Assembly (NCBI GenBank): GCA_964628035.1
Contig: CAZVPI010000013.1
Location: forward strand, 21,018 to 85,017
From: UBA2199 sp964628035
GTDB taxonomy: Bacteria; Acidobacteriota; Aminicenantia; UBA2199
Length of the DNA: 64,000 nt
Reading direction: 5' to 3'
Translations under genes and position numbers: made by a program
Shown: in pieces, positions 8,727 to 17,485 of the stretch
Layout of the letters: each line of letters opens with the position of its first letter
Numbering within the stretch: position 1 is the first letter of the stretch
Notes under the pieces: generated by a model
What the model saw: only the letters and a program-made list of their open reading frames with translations
What the model was told of the DNA's origin: nothing
The model's database searches: none

Positions 8727-8730
<4 letters not shown>
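8380..8730 (-). CDS. Exported DUF6150-type repeat protein
   Basis: A 116-residue protein with a signal peptide (residues 1-20, Ala/Leu-rich, ending PLAAAEV). The mature part is a set of short repeats of the form ESQADLxVxxV (for example YESQADLCV, TESEADVRV, YESQADLRV), recognisable as the DUF6150 type. Such regular strand-turn repeats suggest a small beta-repeat fold. The gene overlaps purM upstream (ATGA) and tupA downstream (TGATG), so it is translated with the tungstate transporter. Function is unknown. Linkage to tupABC could mean a role in metal-oxyanion handling, but this is inference from position only. Confidence 0.78.
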
Positions 8731-9746
<1,016 letters not shown>

Positions 9747-9821
9747 GGATTCCCCTCCTGGCGGTCGCGACAGGGGAATTCTATCACACTCGCCGTCGCC
9801 GCGCCAAGCCGTGCCTGGCGC

Positions 9822-9850
9822 TTGCAGGCAAGGCGTCACGGCCTTACAAT
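9822..9850 (+). promoter_or_regulatory. Promoter of the comF-like gene
   Basis: TTGCAG (9822-9827), 17-nt spacer, TACAAT (9845-9850); ATG at 9875 with a GGAGGA SD. It is divergent from the purM -10 at 9783-9778. Confidence 0.55.
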
Positions 9851-9874
9851 GAAGCCCGGCGGCAGGGAGGAAGC

Positions 9875-10615
9875 ATGAATGCATGGCAAGGCTGGCGTTG
9901 GCCCGGTCCCGGTTCCTGGGCTCTGCGCCTCCTCCGTTGCGGCCTGTTCCGGCCCCGCTGCCCCCTGTGCGCCGCCGACCTGGTCCTTGCCGGCGAGACG
10001 GTGATCTGCCGCGAATGTCGGGGCCGCATCCGGCCGTCCCGCTCGAACCGCTGCCGCGTCTGCGGCGCCTTTCTGCCCGCGGCCGACCCGCTCTGCGGAC
10101 TCTGCCGCCTGGCGCCGCCGCCCTTCGAGCGCCACCGCTCCTACGCCGCCTACGAGGGGACGCTGCGTGAGGTCATCCTGCTGTACAAGTTCGGCCAGGT
10201 CGAGCCGCTGAAGCGCCTGCTGGCCGGTCTCTGGCTGGAGACCCTCCGGCGGGAGCTGCCCGGCCCCTATGACGTCGTGGTCCCGGTGCCGGCCGACCGC
10301 GGGCGGCGGGGCGGCTTCAGCCCCCTGGGCGACGCCGGCCGGCTGCTGGCGCGGAGCCTGCGCACCCCTTACCGCCCCGCCTGGCTGCGCAAGACGAAAA
10401 GCACGCCGCCGCAGGTCGGCCTGACCCGGGCCCGGCGCCTGGCCAATCTCGACGGCGCCTTCGCGCTGGCGCCGGGCGCCCAGGTCAAGGGCCGCCGCGT
10501 GCTCCTGATCGACGACGTGACCACCACCGGCACCACCCTGCGCCGCTGCGCCTCTGTTCTCGAGCGGGGCGGCGCCAGGGTGACGGCCCTCACCCTGGCG
10601 CAGGCGCAGCCCTGA
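9875..10615 (+). CDS. comF: ComF-family phosphoribosyltransferase-like protein
   Basis: A 246-residue member of the ComF/GntX family, cytoplasmic proteins linked in other bacteria to DNA uptake (ComFC). The N-terminal part has two zinc-ribbon pairs (CPLC...CREC and CRVC...CGLC, residues about 28-75). The C-terminal part is a PRTase-like fold with the PRPP loop VLLIDDVTTTGTTL near residue 205 and the VVVPVPADRGRRGGF segment. No other competence gene is in the window, so a role in natural transformation is only suggested by family. The SD AGGGAGGA supports the ATG at 9875. Confidence 0.88.
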   Translation: MNAWQGWRWPGPGSWALRLLRCGLFRPRCPLCAADLVLAGETVICRECRGRIRPSRSNRCRVCGAFLPAADPLCGLCRLAPPPFERHRSYAAYEGTLREVILLYKFGQVEPLKRLLAGLWLETLRRELPGPYDVVVPVPADRGRRGGFSPLGDAGRLLARSLRTPYRPAWLRKTKSTPPQVGLTRARRLANLDGAFALAPGAQVKGRRVLLIDDVTTTGTTLRRCASVLERGGARVTALTLAQAQP

Positions 10616-10640
10616 CCCGGGCGGCGCTGCCGCCCCGCGT

Positions 10641-10669
10641 TTGACTTTCGTTTTCTTTTCCTTTATATG
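10641..10669 (+). promoter_or_regulatory. Promoter of the gene at 10693
   Basis: TTGACT (10641-10646), 17-nt spacer, TATATG (10664-10669), followed by the SD GAGGAGGA and ATG at 10693. Confidence 0.5.
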
Positions 10670-10692
10670 GGAGGCTGAGGAGGAACCGCATC

Positions 10693-11328
10693 ATGAACAC
10701 AGCCAAGAGAATGATCGCCTTGTTCGTGGCCGTTGCCTTCCTTTCCCTGCTGCAGATCTCGGCCGCGCCGCTGCGCGCCGGGGAGGCGCCGGGGGAGGCG
10801 GAGGCCGTGTTGGAGAACGCCGACCAGGGTCCTGTCGTCATTGAGGAGGAAGGGACCGCCGCCGCGCCGGCCAGGAAGAAAAGCATCCTGCCCATCGTCA
10901 TCGGCGTGCTCGCCGTGGGCGCCATCGCCGCCGTCCTGGCCCTGGTGGTGCTGAAGACCAAGTACGACATCACCGGCACCTGGGAGTTCGACTTCGTCTC
11001 CACCTCGCCGGCGCACACCTGGAGCTGGACGCTGGTCTTCAGCGGCGACAGGAAGAGCGGCACCTTCGACGACTCGGGAGACAAGGGCAAATACACGGTC
11101 AACGACAAGAGCGTGACCCTCACCTACGATGAATGGAACATCAAGCTGACCGGCCAGTTCGACGACAAGGACAAGATGTCGGGCAGCGCCACCTTCTCCG
11201 GGCTGACCATCGGCGGCAAGGAGATCACCACCGCCACCTGGACCGCCGCCCGCGTCGCCTCCGGCGGCTCGCTGCGGCCCGGGAACCTCGCCGGCGCCTC
11301 CTCGGGCGACCGCAAGGCCCAGAAATAA
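10693..11328 (+). CDS. Membrane-anchored protein with a small beta-rich domain
   Basis: A 211-residue protein with an N-terminal hydrophobic signal (residues 5-24) and a second membrane helix at about 74-92 (LPIVIGVLAVGAIAAVLAL). The following about 90 residues begin KYDITGTWEFDF and continue with alternating strand-like sequence (SWTLVFSGDRKSGTF, GKYTVNDKSVTLTY, GQFDDKDKMSGSATF). This layout resembles lipocalin-like or META-type sheet domains, but I cannot name a family. It has its own promoter and is followed by a strong terminator, so it is a single-gene unit. Confidence 0.72.
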   Translation: MNTAKRMIALFVAVAFLSLLQISAAPLRAGEAPGEAEAVLENADQGPVVIEEEGTAAAPARKKSILPIVIGVLAVGAIAAVLALVVLKTKYDITGTWEFDFVSTSPAHTWSWTLVFSGDRKSGTFDDSGDKGKYTVNDKSVTLTYDEWNIKLTGQFDDKDKMSGSATFSGLTIGGKEITTATWTAARVASGGSLRPGNLAGASSGDRKAQK

Positions 11329-11367
11329 GCGCCGCCTGAGCGAGCGAACCCGAATCGATCTGCAGGG

Positions 11368-11394
11368 GAGGGGCGAAAGCCCCTCTTTTTTTTT
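11368..11394 (+). terminator. Rho-independent terminator
   Basis: Perfect 7-bp stem GAGGGGC / GCCCCTC with a GAAA loop, followed by nine T. It ends the 10693-11328 transcript. Confidence 0.93.
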
Positions 11395-11458
11395 AGAGAA
11401 AAAATTCCGATCTGCAGTGACCCATGAAGCTCACCGGCTTTCGCGCTGAGAAAAGCCA

Positions 11459-11531
11459 TCGAAAGGTAAAAGGAAAAAGGCAAAAGCAAGGAAAAGAGTT
11501 CGCTGCAGTGCCCGTCACCGCCCCTGCCACT
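11459..11531 (-). repeat. Dispersed intergenic repeat, copy 2
   Basis: Read on the minus strand this gives GCTAGTGG, CGGGCACT, ACTCTTTTCCTT and TTGCCTTTTTCCTTT in the same order as 1571-1637. It lies in the 296-base gap between the terminator and murB. I see no gene in the rest of that gap. Confidence 0.55.
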
Positions 11532-11624
11532 AGCAGCTCATGGAGCCGCTTTGTGACACGGATGTTGTCCCTGTTGGTTCGCTGAGTCTCTTCCCAAGAC
11601 GAACACGGACACCAAGTGATCGGG

Positions 11625-12593
11625 TTAATATTTCCTCCCGTCTGTGGTCACAAAGATGACTTCCCGCTCCAATTCGATCCCCGTTCGCGCGGCCACGGCG
11701 GCACGGATCTCCTCCTCCAGCCGCTGCAGTTCGGCGAAGGTGGCGCCGCCGCGGTTGATCACGAAATTGGCGTGCTCGCGGGCCAGGTACAGCGGGCCCA
11801 GGGCCGTCTCCTTCAGCCCGCATTCTTCGAGGATCCTGCCGGCCGATTGCTTCGTCCCGTTGACCAGCGGGTTCTTGAAAAAACAGCCGGCCGATGCCAG
11901 CCGGTAGCTGGGATGGCGCTGGCGGCGGTATTCCAGGTGCTCGCGGCTGCGGCGGGAGATGGCCTCCGGGTCATCGGCCTCGAAGCGCAGGCGCAACGCC
12001 AGCGCCGTCCCGCCCCCCATCTTGAAGCGCGAATCGCGGTAGCGGAAATCGAAGTACCCGGCGTCCACGCAACGGCGCGCTCCCTGCCCGTCGACGATTT
12101 CGGCCTCGAGCAGCACGTCGGAGATGGAACGGCCGAAGGCGCCGGCATTGACGGCGGCGGCCCCCCCCAGGGTGCCGGGGATGCCCGACAGGAACTCGAA
12201 GCCGCCGGCGCCGTGGTCGGCGCACCAGGCCAGGAACGACTGGTTGCGCGTGCCGGCGTCCACCTCCACGGTCCGGGCCCCGGCCGCCAGCGCCGGCGGC
12301 GGCGGCGCCGGAACCGGCAGCACCACCGCGGCGCGCACCGGTTCGTCGGGAAAGGCGATATTGGAGCCGCCGCCGAGGACCAGGAGAGGAAGCCGCTCCC
12401 CGTCGCTTTCGGCGGTCAGCCGTTGCAGGACGGCAAGGCGCTGGCCAGCGTCGGCGGGCGCGACCAGCAGCCGCACCGGGCCGCCGATGCGCAGGAGCAG
12501 GTGCGGCGAAATGGGGGCGTTCTCGCGGAAGGGGATGCCCTCCCCGCGCAGCCAGCCGCGGATGCCGGCGACGAACGACCGTCCCGTTGCCAT
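11625..12593 (-). CDS. murB: UDP-N-acetylenolpyruvoylglucosamine reductase
   Basis: MurB reduces UDP-GlcNAc-enolpyruvate to UDP-MurNAc with NADPH and FAD, the second committed step of peptidoglycan synthesis. The 322-residue protein has the FAD-domain motifs GGPVRLLV, LVLGGGSNIAF and SGIPGTLGGAAAVNAGAFG, and the C-terminal SAGCFFKNP. In that motif a Cys stands where the catalytic Ser of the E. coli enzyme (Ser229) is expected. The gene lies outside the dcw cluster, 19 bases after a lipoprotein gene, and probably shares its transcript. Confidence 0.94.
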   Translation of the reverse strand: MATGRSFVAGIRGWLRGEGIPFRENAPISPHLLLRIGGPVRLLVAPADAGQRLAVLQRLTAESDGERLPLLVLGGGSNIAFPDEPVRAAVVLPVPAPPPPALAAGARTVEVDAGTRNQSFLAWCADHGAGGFEFLSGIPGTLGGAAAVNAGAFGRSISDVLLEAEIVDGQGARRCVDAGYFDFRYRDSRFKMGGGTALALRLRFEADDPEAISRRSREHLEYRRQRHPSYRLASAGCFFKNPLVNGTKQSAGRILEECGLKETALGPLYLAREHANFVINRGGATFAELQRLEEEIRAAVAARTGIELEREVIFVTTDGRKY

Positions 12594-12612
12594 GGTTTTC
12601 CTTGGTCCTCTC

Positions 12613-13971
12613 TCAAAACTGCAGGAAAAGGAAGGGCGCGGCGCGCAGGGGATCGTGCACCTGCACCGTGGCCTCCGCCTGGCCCTCGCGGTTGCGTCCC
12701 TGCGCCCGGGCGCGGATGCGGTACGCGCCGGGCCGCGGCGGCACCCAGGCCAGGTCCACGTTGTCTGCGGCAGTCAGGCGGCGCTGGAACACCGCCTTGC
12801 CCTCGGCGTCGAGCACCGTGCACTCCCAGCTCGGCGCCACCAGGTTGTGGGCGCGCAGGGTGAAGCGCAGCGATTTTCCGGCCCAGTAGGCCGCAGCCGG
12901 CTCGAGCTCGACGTCGACGCCGTAGCGGTTGCCCAAGCGCAGCAGCCGGAAGTCCTCCCCTTCGCCGGACAGATAATACAAGGAGCCCTCACGGCTCAGC
13001 GGCGGCCCGAAGAGCCGTGGGGCGTCGGCGAAAACGGTCGAACGCCCTTGGCGCGGGTCCAGGAAGCGGATCGTGCGGTTCAGCAGCACCGCCGCCAAGT
13101 TCTCCTCCATGGCAACGAGATCGAAGTCCAGCGTCGCCCCCAGCGGCCGCCACCACAGGATGGTGCCGCGGCGGTTGACGCGCAGCACGGTATGATCGGC
13201 GGGGCTGGCCACCACGGCGCCTGCGAAAGCCAGGGGGCGCCGCTCCAGGGCCTGCCCCAGCGACAGCTCCCACTCGGCTCGCGTCCAGTCCCTGGCCAGT
13301 TTCACCAGCGTGCGCCGGCCGGAGCCGTAATACAAGGCGCCCTCGTCGCACAGCCCCGGAGAGGCGGCCGGGACGGGGAGCGGACGCGATGCGAAACGAC
13401 GGCCGCCCGCCGGCAGATAAAAAAGCCGGTTCTGGCCGAGGACCACGACGCGTTCGGGCAGGAAATGGCAGCTGAGGAACCGCTCGTCGCGCTCATCGGC
13501 GCGGACGGCCTCCTGGGGGGAGGCCCAGGGGCGCAGCGCCGGGCTTCCCTCCTCCAGGCAGACCAGCCCCTCGGCCCCGGCGCCCAAAAGCGGCCCGGCA
13601 CCGGGAACGATCGCGTCCATCTTCACTTGGCCTTCCTCCAGGTCGAAGGCCAGGAACCGCCCCGAAGCCTCTTCACGCCACACCAGGAAACGGCCGTGCA
13701 GGGACGGGAGCGAGGGAGCGAGCGCAGGGGCGAAGATCTCGCGGATGGCGGCTCCGGGTGCGTCGCAGGCGACGACCCGGCCCCTGGGGTCGATCCAGCC
13801 GATCCCGCCGGCGCAGGGGAAAAGGACGTTCCAGGCCGGCGCGCCCTTCCAGGCGCAGACCTCCTCCTGGGCCAGCGGCGGGCTGATCTCGGGCAGCAGC
13901 CGCGGATGCGGGCGGCGGCAGGCGCCGGCAAGGGCCAGGAGCAACGACAGAAGGAGCGCTTTGAATCTCAT
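12613..13971 (-). CDS. Putative lipoprotein with propeller-like body and Ig-like C-terminus
   Basis: A 452-residue protein with a lipoprotein signal (lipobox around LAGAC, Cys about 18). The body contains repeated short blade-like segments (GGIGWIDPRGRVVACD, LHGRFLVWREEASGR, DHTVLRVNRRGTILWW), which suggests a PQQ- or WD-like beta-propeller. The last roughly 90 residues (VELEPAAAYWAGKSLRFTL to RIRARAQGR) look like an Ig-like domain. I do not recognise the family. The promoter TTGACG, 17 nt, perfect TATAAT places +1 only about 6 bases before the ATG, and no SD is present. It is immediately upstream of murB. Confidence 0.78.
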   Translation of the reverse strand: MRFKALLLSLLLALAGACRRPHPRLLPEISPPLAQEEVCAWKGAPAWNVLFPCAGGIGWIDPRGRVVACDAPGAAIREIFAPALAPSLPSLHGRFLVWREEASGRFLAFDLEEGQVKMDAIVPGAGPLLGAGAEGLVCLEEGSPALRPWASPQEAVRADERDERFLSCHFLPERVVVLGQNRLFYLPAGGRRFASRPLPVPAASPGLCDEGALYYGSGRRTLVKLARDWTRAEWELSLGQALERRPLAFAGAVVASPADHTVLRVNRRGTILWWRPLGATLDFDLVAMEENLAAVLLNRTIRFLDPRQGRSTVFADAPRLFGPPLSREGSLYYLSGEGEDFRLLRLGNRYGVDVELEPAAAYWAGKSLRFTLRAHNLVAPSWECTVLDAEGKAVFQRRLTAADNVDLAWVPPRPGAYRIRARAQGRNREGQAEATVQVHDPLRAAPFLFLQF

Positions 13972-13983
13972 TGCTAGGGTTGA

Positions 13984-14012
13984 ATTATAGGGAAAAGGCC
14001 GAGGGCCGTCAA
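13984..14012 (-). promoter_or_regulatory. Promoter of the lipoprotein-murB unit
   Basis: Minus strand TTGACG (14012-14007), 17-nt spacer, TATAAT (13989-13984). Predicted +1 about 13977, ATG at 13971. Confidence 0.7.
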
Positions 14013-14089
14013 ATCCGATATCCGCGACGATCTCTCCTGCGATGCATGCGCCGAGCTTCTTGCTGACACTGACATTGACACCGAAAAAG

Positions 14090-15385
14090 TCAGTCGGTCG
14101 CGACCGGCGGTTGGGAGTTCCGCCTGCGGCGCCGCCGGCGCCTGCGTCCGCCTCCTTCCAGGGGCTTGCCGGGGAACGCCTGCTGGAAGAGGGATTCGAA
14201 GGATTCCTCCGCCAGCGGCGCCCGCCCCAGGGCGATCGCCGCGCACAGGCGCGAGGCCTGGGCGAAGTTGGGGCGCTGGCGCAGCGAGCCGCGCCAGGCG
14301 CCGTCGCGCAAAGCCCGCCGCAGGCGGGCGGTCAGGGCCAGCAGGTCGATGACCTGGGCGCGCATCCCCTTGGGCAGCGGCACCAGCATGCCCGCGGCCA
14401 GGAAAGCCTTCTTCAGCAGCGGGAAGGGATCGGCGCCGCCGGCGCCCAGCTGGGGCTCCGCCCAGGGCCAGAGCAGCAGCGTCATCATCTCGTCCAGGCC
14501 CGGGGCGCGGCCGGCCTCCTTCTCGCCGTCGGCCACGGCCAGCAGCGAGGCGCTGGCGGCAAACAGCGCCCCGTCCTCCTCCAGCGCCTCGCCGATGCGC
14601 CCGAGCAGCAGCCGCAGCACGCCGAAATCGCGATGGCCGGCGAAGACCTCGCGCGAACGCGCCCCCAGCAGGTCCTTGGAGAACTCCTCGTAGAGCCGGG
14701 CCTGGGAGCAGCCGCTGAGCAGGCTGCGCTGCCTGCGGATGGCTGCGGCGAGGTCCTCGTCGATGGCGAAGCCGAGGCGGGCCGCGTAGCGGATGACCCG
14801 CCAGATGCGCACCGGGTCCTCGCCGAAGCGCTCGCCGGCGTTGCCGATGACGCGGATGCGCCCTTCGCGCAGGTCGTCCACGCCGCCCACGTAGTCGAGG
14901 ATCGAGGCCGCGGCCGGATCGTAGAACAGGGCGTTGACGGTGATGTCGCGGCGCCGGGCGTCCTCTGCCGGCGTGCCGAAGGCGTAGCCGTGCGCCGTCT
15001 CGCGCGCCGGCCCGGCCGGCTCTTCCCCGGCGGCGGGCGGGCCCGGATCGCGGCGGAAGGTGGCCACCTCGACGACCTTGCCGCCGCGGAAGCGGATGTG
15101 GGCCAAGCGGAAGCGGCGGCCGATGATGAAGGCGTTGGCGAAGTACTTGCGGATCTGGTTGGGCCGGGCGTCGGTGGCGACGTCGAAGTCCTTCGGCCGG
15201 CGCCCGAGCAGCAGGTCGCGCACGGCGCCGCCGGTCAGATAGGCGGTGAAGCCGAGACGCTGCAGACGGAACAGGATCTTGAGGGCGTCGGCGTCGATGT
15301 CGCGGCGCGAGACCGAGTGCTCGGCGCGCGGCAGGATGCGCGGCAACCGCGCCTCGTTGCCCGCGGCGATCTCCTGCCCGCTCAT
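14090..15385 (-). CDS. pcnB: Poly(A) polymerase / tRNA nucleotidyltransferase family (PcnB-like)
   Basis: A 431-residue class II nucleotidyltransferase. The head has GGAVRDLLLG, the catalytic DFDVATDA (two Asp) and RRDITVNALFYD, then the helical RNA-binding neck and body (FGEDPVRIWRVIRYAARLGF). The IIGRRFRLAHIRF segment and the long basic C-terminal tail (GGGRRRRRRRRRN) favour a PcnB-type poly(A) polymerase that tails RNA for decay over a CCA-adding enzyme. At least tRNA-Val here lacks an encoded CCA, so a CCA enzyme must exist. The start ATG at 15385 is seven bases after amrB; the open frame extends further without similarity. It is the last gene of the dcw run. Confidence 0.87.
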   Translation of the reverse strand: MSGQEIAAGNEARLPRILPRAEHSVSRRDIDADALKILFRLQRLGFTAYLTGGAVRDLLLGRRPKDFDVATDARPNQIRKYFANAFIIGRRFRLAHIRFRGGKVVEVATFRRDPGPPAAGEEPAGPARETAHGYAFGTPAEDARRRDITVNALFYDPAAASILDYVGGVDDLREGRIRVIGNAGERFGEDPVRIWRVIRYAARLGFAIDEDLAAAIRRQRSLLSGCSQARLYEEFSKDLLGARSREVFAGHRDFGVLRLLLGRIGEALEEDGALFAASASLLAVADGEKEAGRAPGLDEMMTLLLWPWAEPQLGAGGADPFPLLKKAFLAAGMLVPLPKGMRAQVIDLLALTARLRRALRDGAWRGSLRQRPNFAQASRLCAAIALGRAPLAEESFESLFQQAFPGKPLEGGGRRRRRRRRRNSQPPVATD

Positions 15386-15392
15386 GCGCCGC

Positions 15393-16208
15393 TCACCAGA
15401 CGACCAGGCTGGCATAGCCGACGACCTGGTCCAGGTCGCCGCTGGCCTCGCCCGAGTGGCTGTAGCAGACCAGCTCGGAATGGGAGGCGCCGGCATGGCG
15501 CGCCGCCTGGAGCATGATCACGGCCGGGGCCACGCCGCACATGGAGATGCGCCGGTCGCGGACGACGCGGTACAGCCCCTCGGGATCGATCTGCAACATG
15601 CGCTCGATGGCCAAGAAGTCGAGTTCCCGCGCCCGGGGGGCCGGGATGTAGTGGCTCATGTCGCTGGAGGCGACGACCGTCAGTTCCTCCCCGGCGAGCA
15701 GGGAGGAGAGAGCGGCGCCGGCCGCCAGCAGGTCCTCCAGCCTCCAGGCGGCGACGGTGACCGGCAGGATGCGGGCGCCGGGGCGGACATGCTGGATGAA
15801 GGGCACCTGCACCTCCAGCGAATGCTCCTGGAGCCCGGCCTCGCTGTCGAGGCGGAACAGCGGCGAGGCGGCGAGCAGGCGTTGGCGCAGCCCGGAGTCC
15901 ACTTCGATCATGCCCAGCGGTGTGCGCCAAAAGTCGTGGCCGTCGACGGCCATCTCGGCCCCGGCGCCGCGATGGTTGACCCCCAGCACGACGACCGTCG
16001 GCGTCAGCGCCACCCGGGCATAGGCCTGGCCGGCGCAGCCGCCCGAATAAACATATCCGGCGTGCGGCGCCAGCATGCCCAGCACGCGGCGGCGCGACGC
16101 GCGTGCCGTCACGGGCACAAGCTCGGCCAGTTCCCGCTTCAGCGGGCGCGAGCCGGCCGGATAGAAATGGCCGGCCACCGCCGGCGGCCGCACTCCGCCG
16201 CCGCTCAT
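15393..16208 (-). CDS. amrB: AmmeMemoRadiSam system protein B (MEMO1 family)
   Basis: A 271-residue MEMO-family protein: PPAVAGHFYPAGSRPLKREL at the start, LGMLAPHAGYVYSGGCAGQAYA, VVLGVNHRGAGAEM, and VVASSDMSHYIP with the His/Asp pattern of the family. The family resembles class III extradiol dioxygenases. In bacteria it usually pairs with an AMMECR1 protein and a radical SAM protein, neither of which is in this window. It overlaps hutI (ATGA) and is followed by pcnB. Confidence 0.9.
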   Translation of the reverse strand: MSGGGVRPPAVAGHFYPAGSRPLKRELAELVPVTARASRRRVLGMLAPHAGYVYSGGCAGQAYARVALTPTVVVLGVNHRGAGAEMAVDGHDFWRTPLGMIEVDSGLRQRLLAASPLFRLDSEAGLQEHSLEVQVPFIQHVRPGARILPVTVAAWRLEDLLAAGAALSSLLAGEELTVVASSDMSHYIPAPRARELDFLAIERMLQIDPEGLYRVVRDRRISMCGVAPAVIMLQAARHAGASHSELVCYSHSGEASGDLDQVVGYASLVVW

Positions 16209-17485
16209 GCCTCCTCCGCCAGCCGCCGCTCTCGCACCACCACCCTCCCCGACTTGATCACCGCCCGCAGCGGGTCGATGCCCAGGTGGTAGGCCAGGTA
16301 CGGGTAATCGGGAACGTCGAGCAGCAGCAGGTCGAGCTCCTTGCCCAGCGCCAGCGAGCCGACGCGGTCCTGGCGGTCGATGGCATAGGCGGCGTTGATG
16401 GTCACCGCGTTCAGCGCCTGCTCGATGGTCAGCCCCAGGTGGAAAATCCCCAGCTGGAAGACGAACAGCTGCGAGGAGACCATGGAGCTGCCGGGGTTGA
16501 AATCGCTGCCCAGGGCCACGATCGCCCCCGCGTCCAGCAGGCGGCGCGCCGGGGCGTAGCGCCCGAGGCGCAGGAAGAAGGAAACCCCCGGCAGCAGCAC
16601 GCAGGCGGTGCCGGAAGCGGCCAGGGCGGCGATCTCGTCGTCGCCGACCGCGATCAGGTGCTCGGCCGATACCGCCCCCAGGCGCGCCGCCAGCTCGCCG
16701 GCGCCGTTGGCGGTGAACTCGTCGGCGTGCATCTTGAGGCGGAAGCCCAGGGCGGCGGCCTGGCTCAGGTAGGCCTCCGCCTCGCCGTAGGAAAAGTAGC
16801 CCTCCTCGCAGAAAATGTCGACGAACTCGGCCAGGTTCTCCGCGCGCACGCGGGGCAGGACATCGGCGGCCAGGTGATCGAGGAAGTCGCGGCTGCGGCC
16901 GCGGAACTCGTCGGGCACCTCGTGGGCGCCCATGAAGGTGGGAACGGTGGCCAGGGGATGGCGGCCCGCCAATTCCCGCACCACCCGCAGCTGCTTGAGC
17001 TCGCTCTCCAGGTCGAGGCCGTAGCCGCTCTTGGCCTCGGCGGTGGTGGTGCCGGCCAGCAGCATGCGGTCCATGCGCCAGCGGCAGGCCGCGGCCAGGT
17101 CGGCCGCCGGGATCTCACGCGTGCGCCGCACCGTGCTGCGGATGCCGCCGCCGCGGGCGGCGATCTCCTGGTAGCTCACTCCCTGCAGCTTCTGCTGGAA
17201 CTCGTCCTGGCGCGTACCGGCGAACGGCAGGTGGGTGTGGGGATCGACCAGCCCGGGCAGGGCCACCGCCCCGCCCGCGTCGATCTCCACGGCGTCCGGC
17301 GCCGGGTGGCAGCGCTCCTTCAGGCCGCGCTCGGGGCCGATGTAGCAGATCCGCCCCTGGCGGGCGGCGATGCAGACATCGCGCTCCAGGCGCAGGGCGT
17401 CGGCCTCGCGCCCCCGGGCCACGCGGTCGGAGGCGGGATTGACCAGCTGGCCGATGCGGCGGACGACGACGTCGGCGACGGTCAT
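16205..17485 (-). CDS. hutI: Imidazolonepropionase
   Basis: HutI hydrolyses imidazolone-5-propionate to N-formimino-L-glutamate, the third step of histidine degradation. The 426-residue amidohydrolase has the metal-binding DPHTHLPFAGTRQDEF, KSGYGLDLESELKQL, VPTFMGAHEVP, the His of MHADEF, and GSDFNPGS. Length and motifs match the family well. It overlaps ftsZ by four bases (ATGA) and amrB by four bases, so it is embedded in the division operon; no hutH, hutU or hutG is in the window. Confidence 0.94.
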   Translation of the reverse strand: MTVADVVVRRIGQLVNPASDRVARGREADALRLERDVCIAARQGRICYIGPERGLKERCHPAPDAVEIDAGGAVALPGLVDPHTHLPFAGTRQDEFQQKLQGVSYQEIAARGGGIRSTVRRTREIPAADLAAACRWRMDRMLLAGTTTAEAKSGYGLDLESELKQLRVVRELAGRHPLATVPTFMGAHEVPDEFRGRSRDFLDHLAADVLPRVRAENLAEFVDIFCEEGYFSYGEAEAYLSQAAALGFRLKMHADEFTANGAGELAARLGAVSAEHLIAVGDDEIAALAASGTACVLLPGVSFFLRLGRYAPARRLLDAGAIVALGSDFNPGSSMVSSQLFVFQLGIFHLGLTIEQALNAVTINAAYAIDRQDRVGSLALGKELDLLLLDVPDYPYLAYHLGIDPLRAVIKSGRVVVRERRLAEEA

